Assembly: GCA_029204225.1 (NCBI GenBank)
Contig: CM055106.1
Span: 42,734,368-42,798,367, forward strand
DNA from: Diphasiastrum complanatum
Lineage: Eukaryota; Streptophyta; Lycopodiopsida; Lycopodiales; Lycopodiaceae
DNA: 64,000 nt
Reading direction: 5' to 3'
The notes under the pieces were generated by a model. That model was not told the origin of the DNA. It saw nothing but the letters and a program-made list of their open reading frames with translations, and made no database searches. Both the position numbers and the translations under genes were made by a program. Each line of letters starts with the position of its first letter. The stretch's first letter is position 1. Of this stretch, positions 1 through 10,827 are shown one piece after another.

Positions 1-2
1 GT

Positions 3-729
3 CTTGTATATGAAGCTTTCATTAAGTTCAAGTCTCTAGTTGAGAAGCAACTTAGTACTTCCATCAAAGCACTAAGATGTGATAATGGAGGAGGGTACAC
101 CTCCAATAAAATGAAAGACTTTTGTGAGATCAATGGCATTAAATTGCAATACATTTGTTCCTACACCCCCCAACAAAATGGGGTGGCCGAGAGGAAAAAT
201 AGGAGTCTATGTGAATGTGCAAAGTCCTTAAGACTTGATGCATCACTTCCGATCTCATTTTGGGGAGAAGATATAACATGTGCTAATCACTTGTGTAATA
301 GACTTCCTAGTAGTGCTATTGATGGGATCTCACCTTATCAAGCTTTGTTTGGTAAGAAACCCAATGTAAAAGATTTTAAAATCTTTGGATGTATTTGTTA
401 TGTCCACATCCCTTTGGAGACAAGAAAGAAGGAAGATGCTACCTCCTTCAAAGGGATTTTTGTTGGCTATGGAGAAAATAGCAAGGGCTATAGGATATAT
501 GATCCTATATCCAAGAAAGTAAAGGTAAGCAAGGATGTACTTTTTGATGAGTCACAATTTGCTAAAAGCTTTACAATCATACTTGGAATCTTGTAAATCT
601 TCCAAGAGGGAAGAAGCCACTTGCATGTAAGTGGATTTATAGAATAAAGTACAATCAAGATGGATCTATTAGTAAGTACAAGGCTAGGCTTGTTGCTAAA
701 GGATTTTTTCAAGTAAAAGGATTGGATTA
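3..729 (+). pseudogene. copia A integrase C-terminal half joined to start of RT
   Basis: The frame is open from base 3 to 596. It carries the copia integrase core end: RCDNGGGY (usual GGEY has become GGGY), YTPQQNGVAERKNR with the catalytic Glu, FWGED, and the tail motif FVGYGENSKGYRIYDP followed by DVLFDESQFA. At about 560-596 the frame jumps to one reading HTWNLVNLPRGKKPLACKW, which is the start of the copia RT domain; about a hundred residues of the usual linker are missing. RT continues as YKARLVAKGF to GLDY at 729, where the foldback element enters. The catalytic core of RT is therefore separated from its N-terminus. Family identity is secure; function is lost. Confidence 0.9.
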
Positions 730-2124
730 CATTAGGGGAACTTCGGACTCAATATGGGCCCTTTAAGAATGTAGAAAGAGAACATCATTAGACTACCCAA
801 CTTCAATTTTGGACAGCCACTTTTGAGATAAATCAATGACACTAAAATTCAAAATGAAGTGGGTGGGAAACCCAAGGCCGTGTCCTCGCGCATATGTCAT
901 CGTGTCGTGCCTCACCACATGCGGAAGGCAAGTGGAGTGAGCACATGTGGAGGAGGAAAATAGATTGTCTCTAGTAAAAGAAGTGTAGCATCTCTTTACA
1001 CCATTGCGTAGATCATGAAAAACTGCACATTTTTTCTTTTTGGATCACTTCAAATCCAACGCACGGTTAAAAAGTTATGGCAGTTTGAAGATTCATACCC
1101 TACCTGATATTGGAGCCGAGTGACCAATGATTTGTTCACACTGAACATAATGATCTGGTCATGTGGATGAGATATTGTACCATTTGCTTACAGAATTGTG
1201 TAGATAATGAAAAATTGCACACTTTTGGTTTTTGGATCACTTCAATCTGATGCATGATTAAAAAGTTATGGTACTTTGAAGATTCAGACCCTACTTGATA
1301 TCGGAGCCGAGTGACCATGATCTGTTCTCATGAATATAATACTTTGGTCGCACGGCTGAGATATCGGAGCCAAGCAACCCATGGCCTTTTGTCACTGAAC
1401 ATAATGCTCTGGTCGCATGGCTGCAATATTGGAGCTGCACGATCATAGCATTATGTTCAGTGAGAAGAGGCCATGGGTCGCTCGGCTCCGATATCAAGGA
1501 GGGTATGAATCTTCAGATGGCCATAACTTTTTAACCGTGTGTCGGATTGAAGTGATGAAAAAAGAAAAAGTGTGCAATTTTTTATTATCTACGCAATGGT
1601 GTAAAAAAATGCTACAATATCTCAGCCACGCAACCAAAGCATTATGTTCAGTGTGAACAGGTCATTGGTCGCTCGGCTCCAATATCAGGTAGGGTATGAA
1701 TCTTCAAACTGCCATAACTTTTTAACCGTGCGTCGGATTGAAGTGATCCAAAAAGAAAAAGTGTGCAATTTTTCATGATTTACGTAATGGTGTAAAGAGA
1801 TGCTACACTTCTTTTACTAGAGGTAATTTGTTTTCCTCCTCCACATGTGCTCACTCCACCTGCCTTCCGCATGTGGCGAGGCACGAAGCGACGCGATGAC
1901 ATATGCGTGAGGACATGGCCTCGGGTTTTCCACCCACTTCATTTTGAGTTTTAGTGTCATTGGTTTATCTCAGAAGTGGCTGTCCGAAATTGAAGTTGGG
2001 CCGCCACCGTTACGGTCTAGCACACATGGAAACACACCATTGGGCCATGTGGACATAAAACCTTTGAAAAGTCAAAAAAAATATTTTTACAAAAGGCCCT
2101 TTTGGATTCAAGAGTTCCCTAATG
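730..2124. mobile_element. Foldback (long inverted repeat) DNA element inserted in copia RT
   Basis: The two halves are inverted copies of each other with a centre near 1429. Examples: 819-905 pairs with about 1895-1985, and 1378-1412 pairs with 1446-1480. The ends are also inverted: CATTAGGGGAACT at 730 and the complement of AGTTCCCTAATG at 2113-2124. The left arm contains GGGCCCTTTAAGAA. Within the arms a module of roughly 185 bp recurs (around 1000-1150, 1180-1330, 1490-1660, 1690-1800). No long ORF is present. Removing 730-2124 rejoins GATTA and TGAAGAAACA and gives the copia reading D-Y-E-E-T, so the borders are close to exact. I see no target-site duplication. This is a nonautonomous foldback or giant MITE-like element of unnamed family. 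Confidence 0.85.
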
Positions 2125-3435
2125 TGAAGAAACATTTGCATCTGTAGCTAAGCTTGTAACTATTAGATTAATCATTTGCATTGCTACTTTTTTCAAGTGG
2201 ATCTCTACCAAATGGATGTGACAAATGCTTTCTTGAATGGTTTCTTAAAAGAGAAAATCTACATGATGCAACCCGAGGGCTTCATCAAGGTTGGTGAGGA
2301 GCAAAAAGTTTGCTACTTTAAGGAAGAGCCTATATGGCTTGAAGCAAGCACCTAGAGCTTGGTATACTAGGTTGCATGATTTTCTCTATTTCCTTGGCTT
2401 TGTACTAAGTGCTTATGAACCTTCTTTATATTTCAAATGTAATGAAGGAAAGATCATCATTTTGGTGCTTTATGTTGATGACATCATTATGACAGGAAAT
2501 GATGATGAAGGCATAGGCAAAGTAAAAGTTGATTTATCTAGTGAGTTCAAGATGGTAGGTCTACGCTTCCTAAAGTTTATACTTGGGATAGAAGTGTCTA
2601 GAAGTAGCAATTGTACTTTCATAAGTCAATCTAAGTATGCTACTTCCATTCTTGAAAAGTTTGGTATGAAAGATTGTAAGGGGATTGACACCCCTATGGA
2701 GCATGTTGTGAAAGCAACTAATGAAGGTGATGAAACATCCTTTGAGGACATCACCTTCTTTAGAAAGCTTATAGGCTCCCTAATCTATTTATCACTAGAC
2801 CTAACTTAAGTTTTTGTGCAAGCAAGTTGAGTCAAAGTATGCAAGCTCCTTTAGTGCATCATTGGAAAAGTGCCAAGAGAGTGCTTAGATATGTTTCTAG
2901 TACTAGATTTTTTGGCATACTTTATGAAGGATCTAATTTGCACTTGAGAGCCTACTCGGATTCAGATTTTGTAGGTGACAAGATGGATAGAAAGTCCATT
3001 AGTGCATTTGCAACATTCCTTTGTGGAGGAGTAATATCTTGGCTTTCCAAAAAACAAGATACTATCTAACTATCTTCTTGTGAAGCCGAGTACAAGGCAT
3101 TGACTTCAACAACCAAAGAGCTCCTATGGCTAAGAAGACTCTTGATGGAGCTACATGTGCTAGAGGCCGAGGAGATCCCTTACATATATTTTGATAATCA
3201 AGCTTCTCAACAAATTGCTTCCAATCCTATCTTCCATGCTAGAACAAAGCATATTGAGATAGCTCATCACTTTGTGAGGGAGAAGGTACAATCCAAGGAG
3301 GTGCAACTACATCATGTACCATCATCCGAATGCATAGCTCATATCTTAACCAAGCCATTGTCCAAAAATCCATTTTTCAAGTTAAGACATGCTCTTGGAA
3401 TTGTAGATAGATGTACATTAGATTTTCCAAGTTAG
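2125..3435 (+). pseudogene. copia A RT and RNase H
   Basis: After the foldback insertion, RT resumes with [14 protein letters not shown] and reaches [11 protein letters not shown] (about 2330). The catalytic LYVDD is intact at about 2469, followed by the connector IDTPME and GSLIYLS. RNase H follows with YSDSDFVGD, the SSCEAEYKAL region, YFDNQAS and HARTKHIEI, ending at 3435. Frameshifts are visible near 2205, 2290 and 2805, and there is a stop at 3067-3069, so no single protein can be made. The RNase H acidic residues and the YVDD motif survive, which suggests moderate age. The product would have copied the element's RNA in a cytoplasmic particle. Confidence 0.9.
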
Positions 3436-3449
3436 AAGTGAGGAGCAGT

Positions 3450-4245
3450 GTTGAAAATTGTCACTTCTCACTTGTCATTTTATATTGTAAATAAAGATCA
3501 ATCATGAGAAGAAAGTGCATGATCTGATTTCACACATGTGGAGCCTATTCCCATGGTGAAGGAAAGTACTTTTCATACTTGTAAATATCTATTTTGATTT
3601 TGTATCAATCAAGTTAAGTGTGAACATGATATGACTAGTTTTTAGTCAAGTTGACTAGTCACCCAGAAATTAACTTATCCTTGCATGTGCATGAGTAAAT
3701 GCTCCCACATGGCAAGTGGATGTTCACACGTGTGTATAGAGTTCTATAAGATAAGAGTTGACCATTTTACTTAGATCCTATTTTGTAGCAAATATTCCTA
3801 TATTCTAGGAGAGTAGCTTTTTGGATTTTAGCCATATTCTAGAAGGTCAACTTTGGATAAGGATCAAGGATGGATCAAATGGATAGATCTGAGTGATGTA
3901 GCACTCTTCACACGTGTGAAAACCTGCTATATTGTACCAGACTCGTGGATGTACTTGATCCATAAAAGGATCATCTTTTGCATTCTACACTTTTTTGAGA
4001 TTTCTAGTCAATAGAATTGTGATTTTAATGCATGATTGCTATCAAGAACCAAAGTACGTGTTGTTTCAGGTGCAGGCCGTACAGTGGACAGTACTCCACA
4101 CGTGTGACGCCGCTCTCACTAGTTTATGAAGTTTTGATGCTCTTGCTTAAATCTAAGTGTAGTGAATCTAGATCAAGACCTAAAGTGTAGAACTTGATAG
4201 ATCCTTTGATTAAGCAACCAATAACTCTCTATGATTGTTAAGCAC
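3450..4245 (+). repeat. Probable 3' LTR of copia A
   Basis: TGTTGAAAATTGTCAC begins 14 bases after the RNase H stop, where a copia 3' LTR is expected, preceded by the purine-rich GTGAGGAGCAG. The stretch has no ORF. It contains ACACGTGT palindromes at 3726, 3910 and 4098. I cannot find a matching CA end, so the right border (taken at the junction with element B) is approximate and the LTR may be truncated. Confidence 0.6.
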
Positions 4246-4250
4246 TATCA

Positions 4251-5009
4251 TTATTGTCCTTCAAACTGAAATTTTATTAGATCTTCCTTGGTCTTATCAT
4301 CAAGAGTAATGTTGACATAGCATGTGCATCCAAAGGTTCTTAGAAAGTTGACACTCGGCCTCCTCTTGAATAGCATCTCAAAAGGTGTCCTTCCATCCAA
4401 AATAGCACTCGGCCACCTATTGCACAAGAAATTGGCACACAACAAAGCTTGATCCCAAAATGGTTTGTCAAGATTAGCACTTAACCTCATAGCTTTAGCA
4501 CTTTCATATAAAGTCCTATTCTTCCTTTCAGCCACTCCATTTTGTTGTGGAGTCCTTGATGTTGTATACTCCCTCTTGATCCCATGCTCATCACAAAAGG
4601 CCTTGAACTTGTTAGATATGTACTCACCACCATTGTCACCTCTCAAGCACTTGATCTTTGTGGAAAATTGGTTCTCCCTTGCATTCTTGAACTTGACAAA
4701 GACATCATACACTTCATCCTTGCTCTTTAGTAGATAGATCCAACAAAATCTACTAAAATCATCAATGAATGTTACATACATCTTAGCTCCACTATTGCTA
4801 ATTGTAGTAAATCCATGAATATCCGAATGTACAAGTTGAAAAGGCTTTGTAGATCTAGAAATAGATCTAGTATAAGGTAGTCTATGTGACTTAGACAAAG
4901 CACAAGACTCACAAACATGCTTGTCATTACTTAAGGAACTTGGAAGACCAATCACAACCTTCTTCCTTGCCAAACCTCTTGAATAGAAATTTGCTCCCTT
5001 GCAACACAT
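4251..5009 (-). pseudogene. copia B integrase
   Basis: A 252-residue open frame carries the zinc-binding end CESCALSKSH, then the catalytic triad: Asp in LVHSDIHG, Asp in RGDNGGEYIS and Glu in NGVAERKNRTL. Downstream are FWDQA, CNRWPSA and FGCTCYVN, all typical of copia integrase. The start of the zinc domain is lost or lies in damaged sequence at 5010-5139. The frame ends with a stop right at the truncation point (KFQFEGQ), before the usual FVGYS tail. The three catalytic residues are intact, but the protein lacks RT and is truncated. Confidence 0.9.
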
Positions 5010-5139
5010 CCAACTTGATTAGCAATAACACAAGCATCTAGTTTTAATAACTTCCCCCCCTTGTCTTTTATCTTTTCTAATCAAGACATCCTTCCTTTTG
5101 ATCAAACAAGCATCTCCATCAAACTCCACCTTGAGGCCT

Positions 5140-6285
5140 TTACTTAGAATTTTGGCTCACACTGAGTAAATTCTTGGTAATAAATGGAATAATCAAGACA
5201 TCCTCCAAATGAACATTCCTATTTGTAGAGAGAGAAATAGCAATTCTGCCAATCCCTTTGATTGCACACTCACCATCATTGGCCGTGTAGATCACCCTCT
5301 TGTCATCTCCATATGCCAACAAAGAAGTGAAGTACTCATTGTGAAAGGTCATGTGTGAATTTGCTCCACTATCAATCCACCAAGGACCTAGATCTCCATC
5401 ATTAGCAAGCATACATGAAGACATCACAAAAGCATCATCATTTGCATCTTGAACATCCAAACCATCCTCATCAAGAGTAGGATTACCTTGCTTGTCTCCT
5501 TGATCTCTCCTCTTCTTGTAGCACTCACTAGCAAAGTGTCCTTTGATGCCACAATAGAAGAACTTGAGTTTTGATCTATCCTTCTTTTTGCCACTTGAAG
5601 AAGCATCCACTTGATCTTGCCCTTTAGACCACTTACTTTTGGTTTTGCCCTTGAATTTGCCCTTTGTGAACATAGCATCCTCTTGAAGTGTCGATGTAGA
5701 TTCACCTCTTGCTTGAAGCCTATATTCCTCATTGATCAAGATCTCTTGAAGATCCATCAAACTTGGCAAAGTCTTTTGAATAGCAATACTTTGAACAATG
5801 TTAGCATAAGCATCCAACAAGCCATTAAGAATTACTTGAATAAGCTCTCATTCCTTAATGCTTTCATCTATGTAAATTAACTAATCATTCAATGCTTTTA
5901 TTCTCAAAACAAAAGTACTTGGACTTTCTTCATTCTTTTGCAAACAAAAAAAGATTTGCCTTCTTAGATTCAACACTCTAGAAGTAGACTTGGATTCATA
6001 AAGCTTCTTTAATGAATTCCAAGCTTCCAAAGATGATGTGCACTTACCAACTTCCTTGAGAAGTTCATTGGTAATATTCATCTTTATCATGTGTAGAGCC
6101 TTCTTGGTCCTCTTGTCATACCTCAGTTGATCTTTTTTTGTTGTTGGTCTCTCCTCCAAACGTACAACATTATCCAAAACATCATTCATCTCAAGAAGTG
6201 ACTCCATTCTCACTTTCCACAATGAATAGTTACTTGAGGTAAGCCTATCATTGGCTTCCAACATGACTTCAATTGAGGTTGCCAT
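5140..6285 (-). pseudogene. copia B gag and protease with two in-frame stops
   Basis: Starting at ATG 6285 the frame reads MATSIEVMLEANDRLTSSN, then WKVRMESLLEM, a copia gag (UBN2-type) start. The same frame continues to 5140 except for TAG at 5881-5883 and a TGA near 5848. It then shows a lysine-rich stretch, a zinc knuckle whose first Cys is Phe (FFYCGIKGHFASEC), and the protease motif WWIDSGANSHMT at about 5363. Gag would package the RNA and the Asp protease would cut the polyprotein. Only two nonsense changes separate this from an open frame in this part. Confidence 0.9.
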
Positions 6286-6881
6286 GTAGCAATGACCTGA
6301 TCTTCTTTTTCAACCTATTTCAATGCACAAAGCACTCCTTTGAACAACAACAAATGCTTTCAAAAGAAATCACCAAGATTTAAAACTATCTAAAAAATTC
6401 TCTTATAGCACTTATACCAAGCAAATCAATACAGAGAGTCATGGAATCTTGATCAACCTATGATCTATCCTCTATTGACTTTTGCCAATTCCTAAGATTT
6501 AAACACACTCAAATGAATTTCAGCAACCTCACTATCTAGAGATCCAATCAAAATTAAGGTTTTGACAAAATCGCAAAATTTGACTATTCCAAATCTACAT
6601 GCAAATGCTGAAAATTTGATATGCAATCTATACGCCACTACTTAGGCTGATCCAATGATCCAAAAATTAGCCAAATCTAGTATGTGAATTCAAAAATCAG
6701 AATTGATCAAGTATATTGACCTATATAGTGTTCTGATCTACAAAAGATCCAATCTACAAAAGCAAAAAACTTGATTTTGATGTAGAATCCTCTCTAGCAT
6801 GCTCTAGACTTGATATCTTCACCAAATTATTGATAGATCTGATTTCCTCCTTCATAACCTAAAACACAAACTTTGATATCA
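6286..6881 (-). other. Leader of copia B with degenerate primer-binding site
   Basis: No ORF is seen between the gag start and the LTR. Directly inside the LTR (minus strand) the sequence is TGATATCAAAG at about 6871-6881, a decayed form of the initiator-tRNA primer site TGGTATCAGAG. Its position, touching the CA end of the LTR, supports the assignment. Confidence 0.6.
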
Positions 6882-7494
6882 TGTGAAATATTTCAGATTA
6901 TTATGATCCAATGTACTTGAATGATCTTTGGTTAGAAAGAGAAATACACTACCAATCTCACCAATGTAGAAAAATCAACATCTACACACAAAATGAGATG
7001 CAAACACTAATAGAACTTGATAAAACTTGAATGAAATGAAAAAGTAGTATTGTTGTCCATACAAAACCAAAAAGCTACTCTATTTCTCACTTGTGGATCC
7101 AAAAATAACAAATATAGATCATTCTACACATAGAATTGCAAGCAATCACCAAAATAGTGCACCAATGGATAGTAGAACTCAAGAGGACCATTTATAAGCA
7201 TGAAATGAGATAGAGAAGAGAGAAGATAGCTCTCTCCACAAGTTACATCCTTTTATAGCAGGTACAAACCCTATATGGCCACTTGTCTTTCCCACCAAAA
7301 TGCTAACCCTACTAATTTTGGGTCTAGATTCAATGTACCCAACTATTCAAATTTGAATCTACTCAAACTCGCATTCTAACTTTCCCACACTTTCAAAAAG
7401 TGCTTATTCAAATGAAATTTAGACTAATGAACTTTGAAAAGTCAATCTCTATGTCTAAAACAAGTTTTGGCCTCAATATGCCAAATCTTTCACA
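6882..7494 (-). repeat. 5' LTR of copia B (613 bp)
   Basis: The two ends are TGTGAAATATTT at 6882 and AAATCTTTCACA ending at 7494, a short inverted TGTGAAA/TTTCACA pair as expected of an LTR. The PBS-like sequence touches the left end. The stretch is non-coding and contains a TATA box. No second LTR copy is in the window, so age cannot be estimated from LTR divergence. Confidence 0.8.
7251..7258 (-). promoter_or_regulatory. LTR TATA box of copia B
   Basis: CTATAAAA on the minus strand lies in the middle of the LTR, about 370 bases before its end, where a copia U3/R boundary promoter is expected. It would drive minus-strand transcription into gag. Inferred from position and motif only. Confidence 0.5.
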
Positions 7495-7503
7495 TGTAGG
7501 TGA

Positions 7504-7818
7504 CCTATGCTAATCATAGGTGGCCTGTCGAGTCCTCCCTGCTCACCTATGCTCAGCATAGGTAGTGAAGAAGACCAGTTCCCTCTACTATGCTCAACAT
7601 AGCATGTCGTTGTGAAGTTCATGTGTTGCATGTATGGCAGAGCACTTTTAGGTGGTAACGAAGTTCTTCATGAGGAGAAATACGACAAATGTTCTATGCT
7701 CAACATAGCATTTGAAACATGTTCTATGCTGAGCATAGGTAGCGAAGAATGTCCCGATGTAGCTATGCTCATCATAAAAAGTGCTCTTTAACACTCTCGT
7801 TTGCTATGTTGAGCATAG
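7504..7818. repeat. Cluster of seven CTATGCTNANCATAG palindromes
   Basis: Near-perfect palindromes occur at 7504-7520, 7546-7562, 7588-7602, 7694-7708, 7724-7738, 7763-7776 (imperfect) and 7804-7818. The central three bases vary (TCA, TAA, TGA, TTG) while the arms CTATG/CATAG stay constant. The spacing is irregular and the sequence between copies is not repeated, so this is not a simple tandem repeat. The cluster lies just upstream of the 5' LTR of copia B in its direction of transcription. The role is unknown; protein-binding sites or RNA hairpins are possible. Confidence 0.8.
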
Positions 7819-7874
7819 GTGCTAGCCAAGTGCCAAGAGTCAACAACACAAAATCTTTGAGCTTTTTACTCATG

Positions 7875-8127
7875 TAGCAAAGAAGCCTGGCAAGGGGGGG
7901 ACTCACAATTTCATATTCAAGAAAAATTGCTTGCTGATCAACCAAATGATGAAAAAGAAGAGGGATTTGTGAACGTGCTTGTAAAAGAGATGGACAAGTC
8001 TCGTTCTATTTTCATTCTGAATGAGACTATGATTTTTGACTCTGCCAAGATGATGTCGTCAAGACGTATTTTGATAAAGCTCTTGTTACTTTGGTATGTA
8101 ATTCTAAAACATACTAATATCCATTAA
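7875..8127 (+). pseudogene. Copia RT sliver followed by short unidentified ORF
   Basis: The sequence at 7875-7912 resembles the copia RT start of element D near 30783-30825, both with an AAGC(C/T)TGGCAAGGGGG core. It is followed by a 66-codon open frame (7927-8127) rich in charged residues with no motif I recognise. It could be a chance ORF or a remnant of the same element. Weak call. Confidence 0.3.
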
Positions 8128-8252
8128 CAAGTGCGCTGTAGTTGCTGAACTGTAACATCATCATCTTCGGGCTCATTGTTGACAAGTTGTTCGGTAGACA
8201 AGCTTGGACCTTCAAAAGGAATAGTCGACTTTGGAACTAAAGAGTTTAATAT

Positions 8253-9110
8253 TTAGGGAGAGTCTGGTAGTTTGCCTACATGAGCTTTTCCCTTACCTTT
8301 GAGGTCGATGAACTGATCTTCAATGAAGATGACATCCTGGTTAGTGAATATCTTTGACTCGACAGGATCATTTAACTTATAAGCTTTATCTGAAGTAAAT
8401 GAAAATCGATTTGATACTCTGGAAGTTGAGCTTCTATTTGAGATTATGAGAATTTGCGCATAAGCGATACATCCAAAAAATCGTAAGTTTGATAGAGAAC
8501 ATTTGGAGCCTATCCAAACGTCGTACGGTGTTTTGTCTGAGAGACTTTTAGTAGGACATCTATTCTGAATATAAGCTGCAGTTGAAACAACTTCAGCCCA
8601 GAAGGACTTTGGAAGTGTCACATGTGATAACGTGCACTTTTTCGATTCGACTAAATTTCTGTTCTTTCTCTCAACAAGACCAGTCGACTGAGGCAAATAC
8701 GAGGTAATGTATTGTAGCTCAATACCATTGCTAAATCAATACTCCTTGAATTTGTTAGAGATGTATTCTCCCCCATTGTCGGACCTCAATGTTTTCATTT
8801 TTTTTCTAGTTTGATTTTTTGCATGCTCTTTGAGTTGTCAAAACTTGTTAAAAGCCTTCGATTTCTGCTTAATGAACTAAACAGGTGTTCTTCTCAAATG
8901 TTCGTCAATGAAGGTAATAAAATACTTTGCATCAAAAAATGACAAAGTTTGCATTGGACCACATATATCTAAATGAACAATGTCTAACAAATATTTTGTT
9001 GCATGCCTATGATGATCTTAAGAGAATCCTAGTATGCTTTTCAAGGATGCACCTATGACAGACAGGGAGGTCAACTTTATCGGCTGGATAGTCGAGATCA
9101 AGTGGTAGGG
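8253..9110 (-). pseudogene. copia C integrase
   Basis: The open part (8696-8253) carries STGLVERKNRNL with the catalytic Glu, FWAEVVSTAAY, NRCPTKSL, KTPYDVW and the tail KAYKLNDPVESKIFTNQDV. Upstream, 8700-9110 reads as decayed integrase core in shifting frames: SNKFKEY, a DNGGEY-like stretch near 8775, and FDYPADKVDLPVC near 9060-9080. No continuous frame joins them. The lineage (QDVIFIEDQFIDLKGK) matches elements D and E. Confidence 0.8.
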
Positions 9111-9115
9111 ATCGT

Positions 9116-9382
9116 TTAGACATCTATGTAGTAATATATGTATGATTCAACTGTCCTAATTGATGATGCCATAATGACAAGAACAGAGGTTTTCAAGGCC
9201 TGACTAGTATTAGAATAACAATGTGCGAATCTATATAAGTTTCCATGCCTCTTGTCGAGTGCAAGGACCTTACTTGTCTTAGCGATAATTCGGCATTGAT
9301 TAGACTCAAACTCCACCCTATGACCTAAATCAGTGATCCTACTTATTGATAATAGATTCGTAGAAAGTTTAGGTACATACAA
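9116..9382 (-). pseudogene. copia C protease end and pre-integrase segment
   Basis: MYVPKLSTNLLSISRITDLGH is the typical stretch after the copia protease (usually VPxLxxNLLSVxxL). It is followed by RIIAKTSKVLALDKRHGNLYRF, the pre-integrase region. The catalytic DSG triad lies outside this frame and was not found intact upstream. The fragment is inactive. Confidence 0.75.
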
Positions 9383-9412
9383 AACATTTGATAATAGTTT
9401 GATTTGATCATG

Positions 9413-9798
9413 CTAAAATTTCAATCTTACAACGCCTTCACCTTCAATAGTGTGAGTACTATCATCACCAAGATGAATGTACTTCTTTGTATTGTAAGGC
9501 ATATAGTAGTCATATAGTGATCTCATAATGTCCCATACTTTTCTCAAAGTTTGAGCTTCAGCTATGTGGCCAATCTGAGTGTTTGATATATTGAGAATAA
9601 TAAGCACAAAAGCTTTACCTCCTTCGACTTCCATTTTGAGTCGGTTGTGTCGTCTTCAAACTTCTCTTCTGTACCTGTGACAACATCCCTCAACTCATTG
9701 GCGATTAGCAAGGTCTTCATCTTAAATTTTCACAAGTAATAATTGGATCCATTCAGCTTGTTGTCTACGATAAGACCGACTTTACTCTGAGAATCCAT
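9413..9798 (-). pseudogene. copia C gag, N-terminal part
   Basis: ATG at 9796-9798 opens MDSQSKVGLIVDNKLNGSNY followed by an in-frame stop, then KFKMKTLLIANELRDVV, a copia gag start (compare element E, which reads LDGSNYHLWNFKMRVVL). The 9413-9634 frame carries KAFVLIILNISNTQIGHI and AQTLRKVWDIMRSLYD, the middle of the gag domain. A frameshift and an internal deletion to the protease follow. The zinc knuckle is missing. Confidence 0.75.
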
Positions 9799-10036
9799 CT
9801 GGAACTTTAATATGGCGATATATCGATGATGTTAAGAGAGAGATAGCATGTTGCGCTACAATTGGAAATCAACTATCTGAAACTGAAATTTGATATTTAA
9901 AATTGAAGAATATGATATTGTAAAAAGTATCAAATAATATCAATTTGATATCACGAAAGATATCAAGTATTAGAGCCCTAGTATAATAAATGGCTATGAT
10001 ATCATGAAGGTACGCCCTAATATTATATATCCCGAT

Positions 10037-10048
10037 GCTCCAATACCA
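10037..10048 (-). other. Primer-binding site of copia C
   Basis: The minus-strand sequence TGGTATTGGAGC directly abuts the LTR end. It differs at a few central positions from the usual TGGTATCAGAGC complementary to plant initiator methionine tRNA. Confidence 0.8.
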
Positions 10049-10827
10049 TGTTGGAAAGGGGTGATTGCAATAACAACAAGTCAAAGGCAGTGAAAGACTT
10101 ATCGAATGCAACGAAATGGAGCCTGCTTTCTTAATGCATGACTACTCCTATCAATATTGAGCAAAACATGATAACAGAAGTCACATTCAATCTTATAGTA
10201 AATAGCTTTGAAATCATCAATACTACAGTGATTACATAGCCAAACAATGAACTATCAGACAAAAGCAATATGAGAATTTTCAGCTACAAAACTATCACAA
10301 AGTTGCATACATTCTGATGTAATACTAAACACAATAAAGGATATACTGATTCAGCATGAAACAGATGATGATGAGCACAAGACAATTGCGAATAGAAACC
10401 GCATACTCTAAGCTATCTCTAAGTAACTGAAGATCTCTGTCTAAATCTTCACTTTCGCTGATAAGCAGTAAGTGCTAATAGCAAAACTCTAAATGAACTT
10501 CAAAGAACTGAGCTAGAATGCTCAAGAGTGTTCAAGCTTGAAAGCTTGAGAGAGCTGTTACTTGATTGAAAATAATTGAAGTATGATCATCTATTCATAC
10601 TAAGCAAAAATGTGGCAAGTCCAATAGGACAACTAATCAGGCCGCAGATCTTAATGGATAGTTGGCATCATGAGCTGACATCCATCCAGTTAGTACTTCT
10701 TAAAAATTGAGTGATCCAGGAGTATTTCTACAGACTGTGTAGAAAAATGCATAAAACTGCAGAGCTGGATAATGTAGTGGATGAAGATTAAAAACAATTA
10801 GTCAATAATTATGAGAATGATCCAACA
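10049..10827 (-). repeat. 5' LTR of copia C (779 bp)
   Basis: It begins TGTTGGAAAGG at 10049 and ends GATCCAACA at 10827, giving matching TGTTGGA/TCCAACA termini next to the PBS. Non-coding, with no partner copy in the window. Confidence 0.8.

Larger units (their letters stand above)
1..4245 (+). mobile_element. Ty1/copia retrotransposon A, 5'-truncated, split by a foldback insertion
   Basis: The order integrase, RT, RNase H, LTR read on one strand defines a Ty1/copia element. Gag and protease lie outside the window or are lost. The coding part runs 3-3435 with two interruptions: an internal deletion between the integrase tail and RT near 596, and the foldback element at 730-2124. An LTR-like sequence starts at 3450, just after the RNase H stop. 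Several frameshifts show that the copy is dead. The junction with the oppositely oriented element B lies near 4245. Confidence 0.9.
4251..7494 (-). mobile_element. Ty1/copia retrotransposon B, 3'-truncated, with 5' LTR
   Basis: Reading right to left: LTR (7494-6882), leader, gag and protease (6285-5140), gap, integrase (5009-4251). RT and RNase H are missing; the element is cut off at 4251 against the LTR of element A. The LTR is well bounded and carries a TATA box. Coding damage is mild, with two in-frame stops in gag, so this is one of the younger copies in the window. Confidence 0.9.
8253..10827 (-). mobile_element. Ty1/copia retrotransposon C with 5' LTR and PBS
   Basis: Right to left: LTR (10827-10049), PBS (10048-10037), leader, gag (9798-9413), protease/pre-integrase (9382-9116), damaged integrase start (about 9110-8700), integrase (8696-8253). 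RT and RNase H are absent. The element is truncated near 8250, and frameshifts separate the coding pieces. Confidence 0.88.

Noticed and set aside
730..2124. Foldback element as a Helitron or CACTA element
   Set aside because: It has long terminal inverted repeats, which Helitrons lack, and the ends are CATTAG, not CACTA; a known superfamily could not be assigned.
7504..7818. Palindrome cluster as a CRISPR array
   Set aside because: Units are 15-17 bp palindromes with irregular spacing in plant nuclear DNA; no Cas genes.
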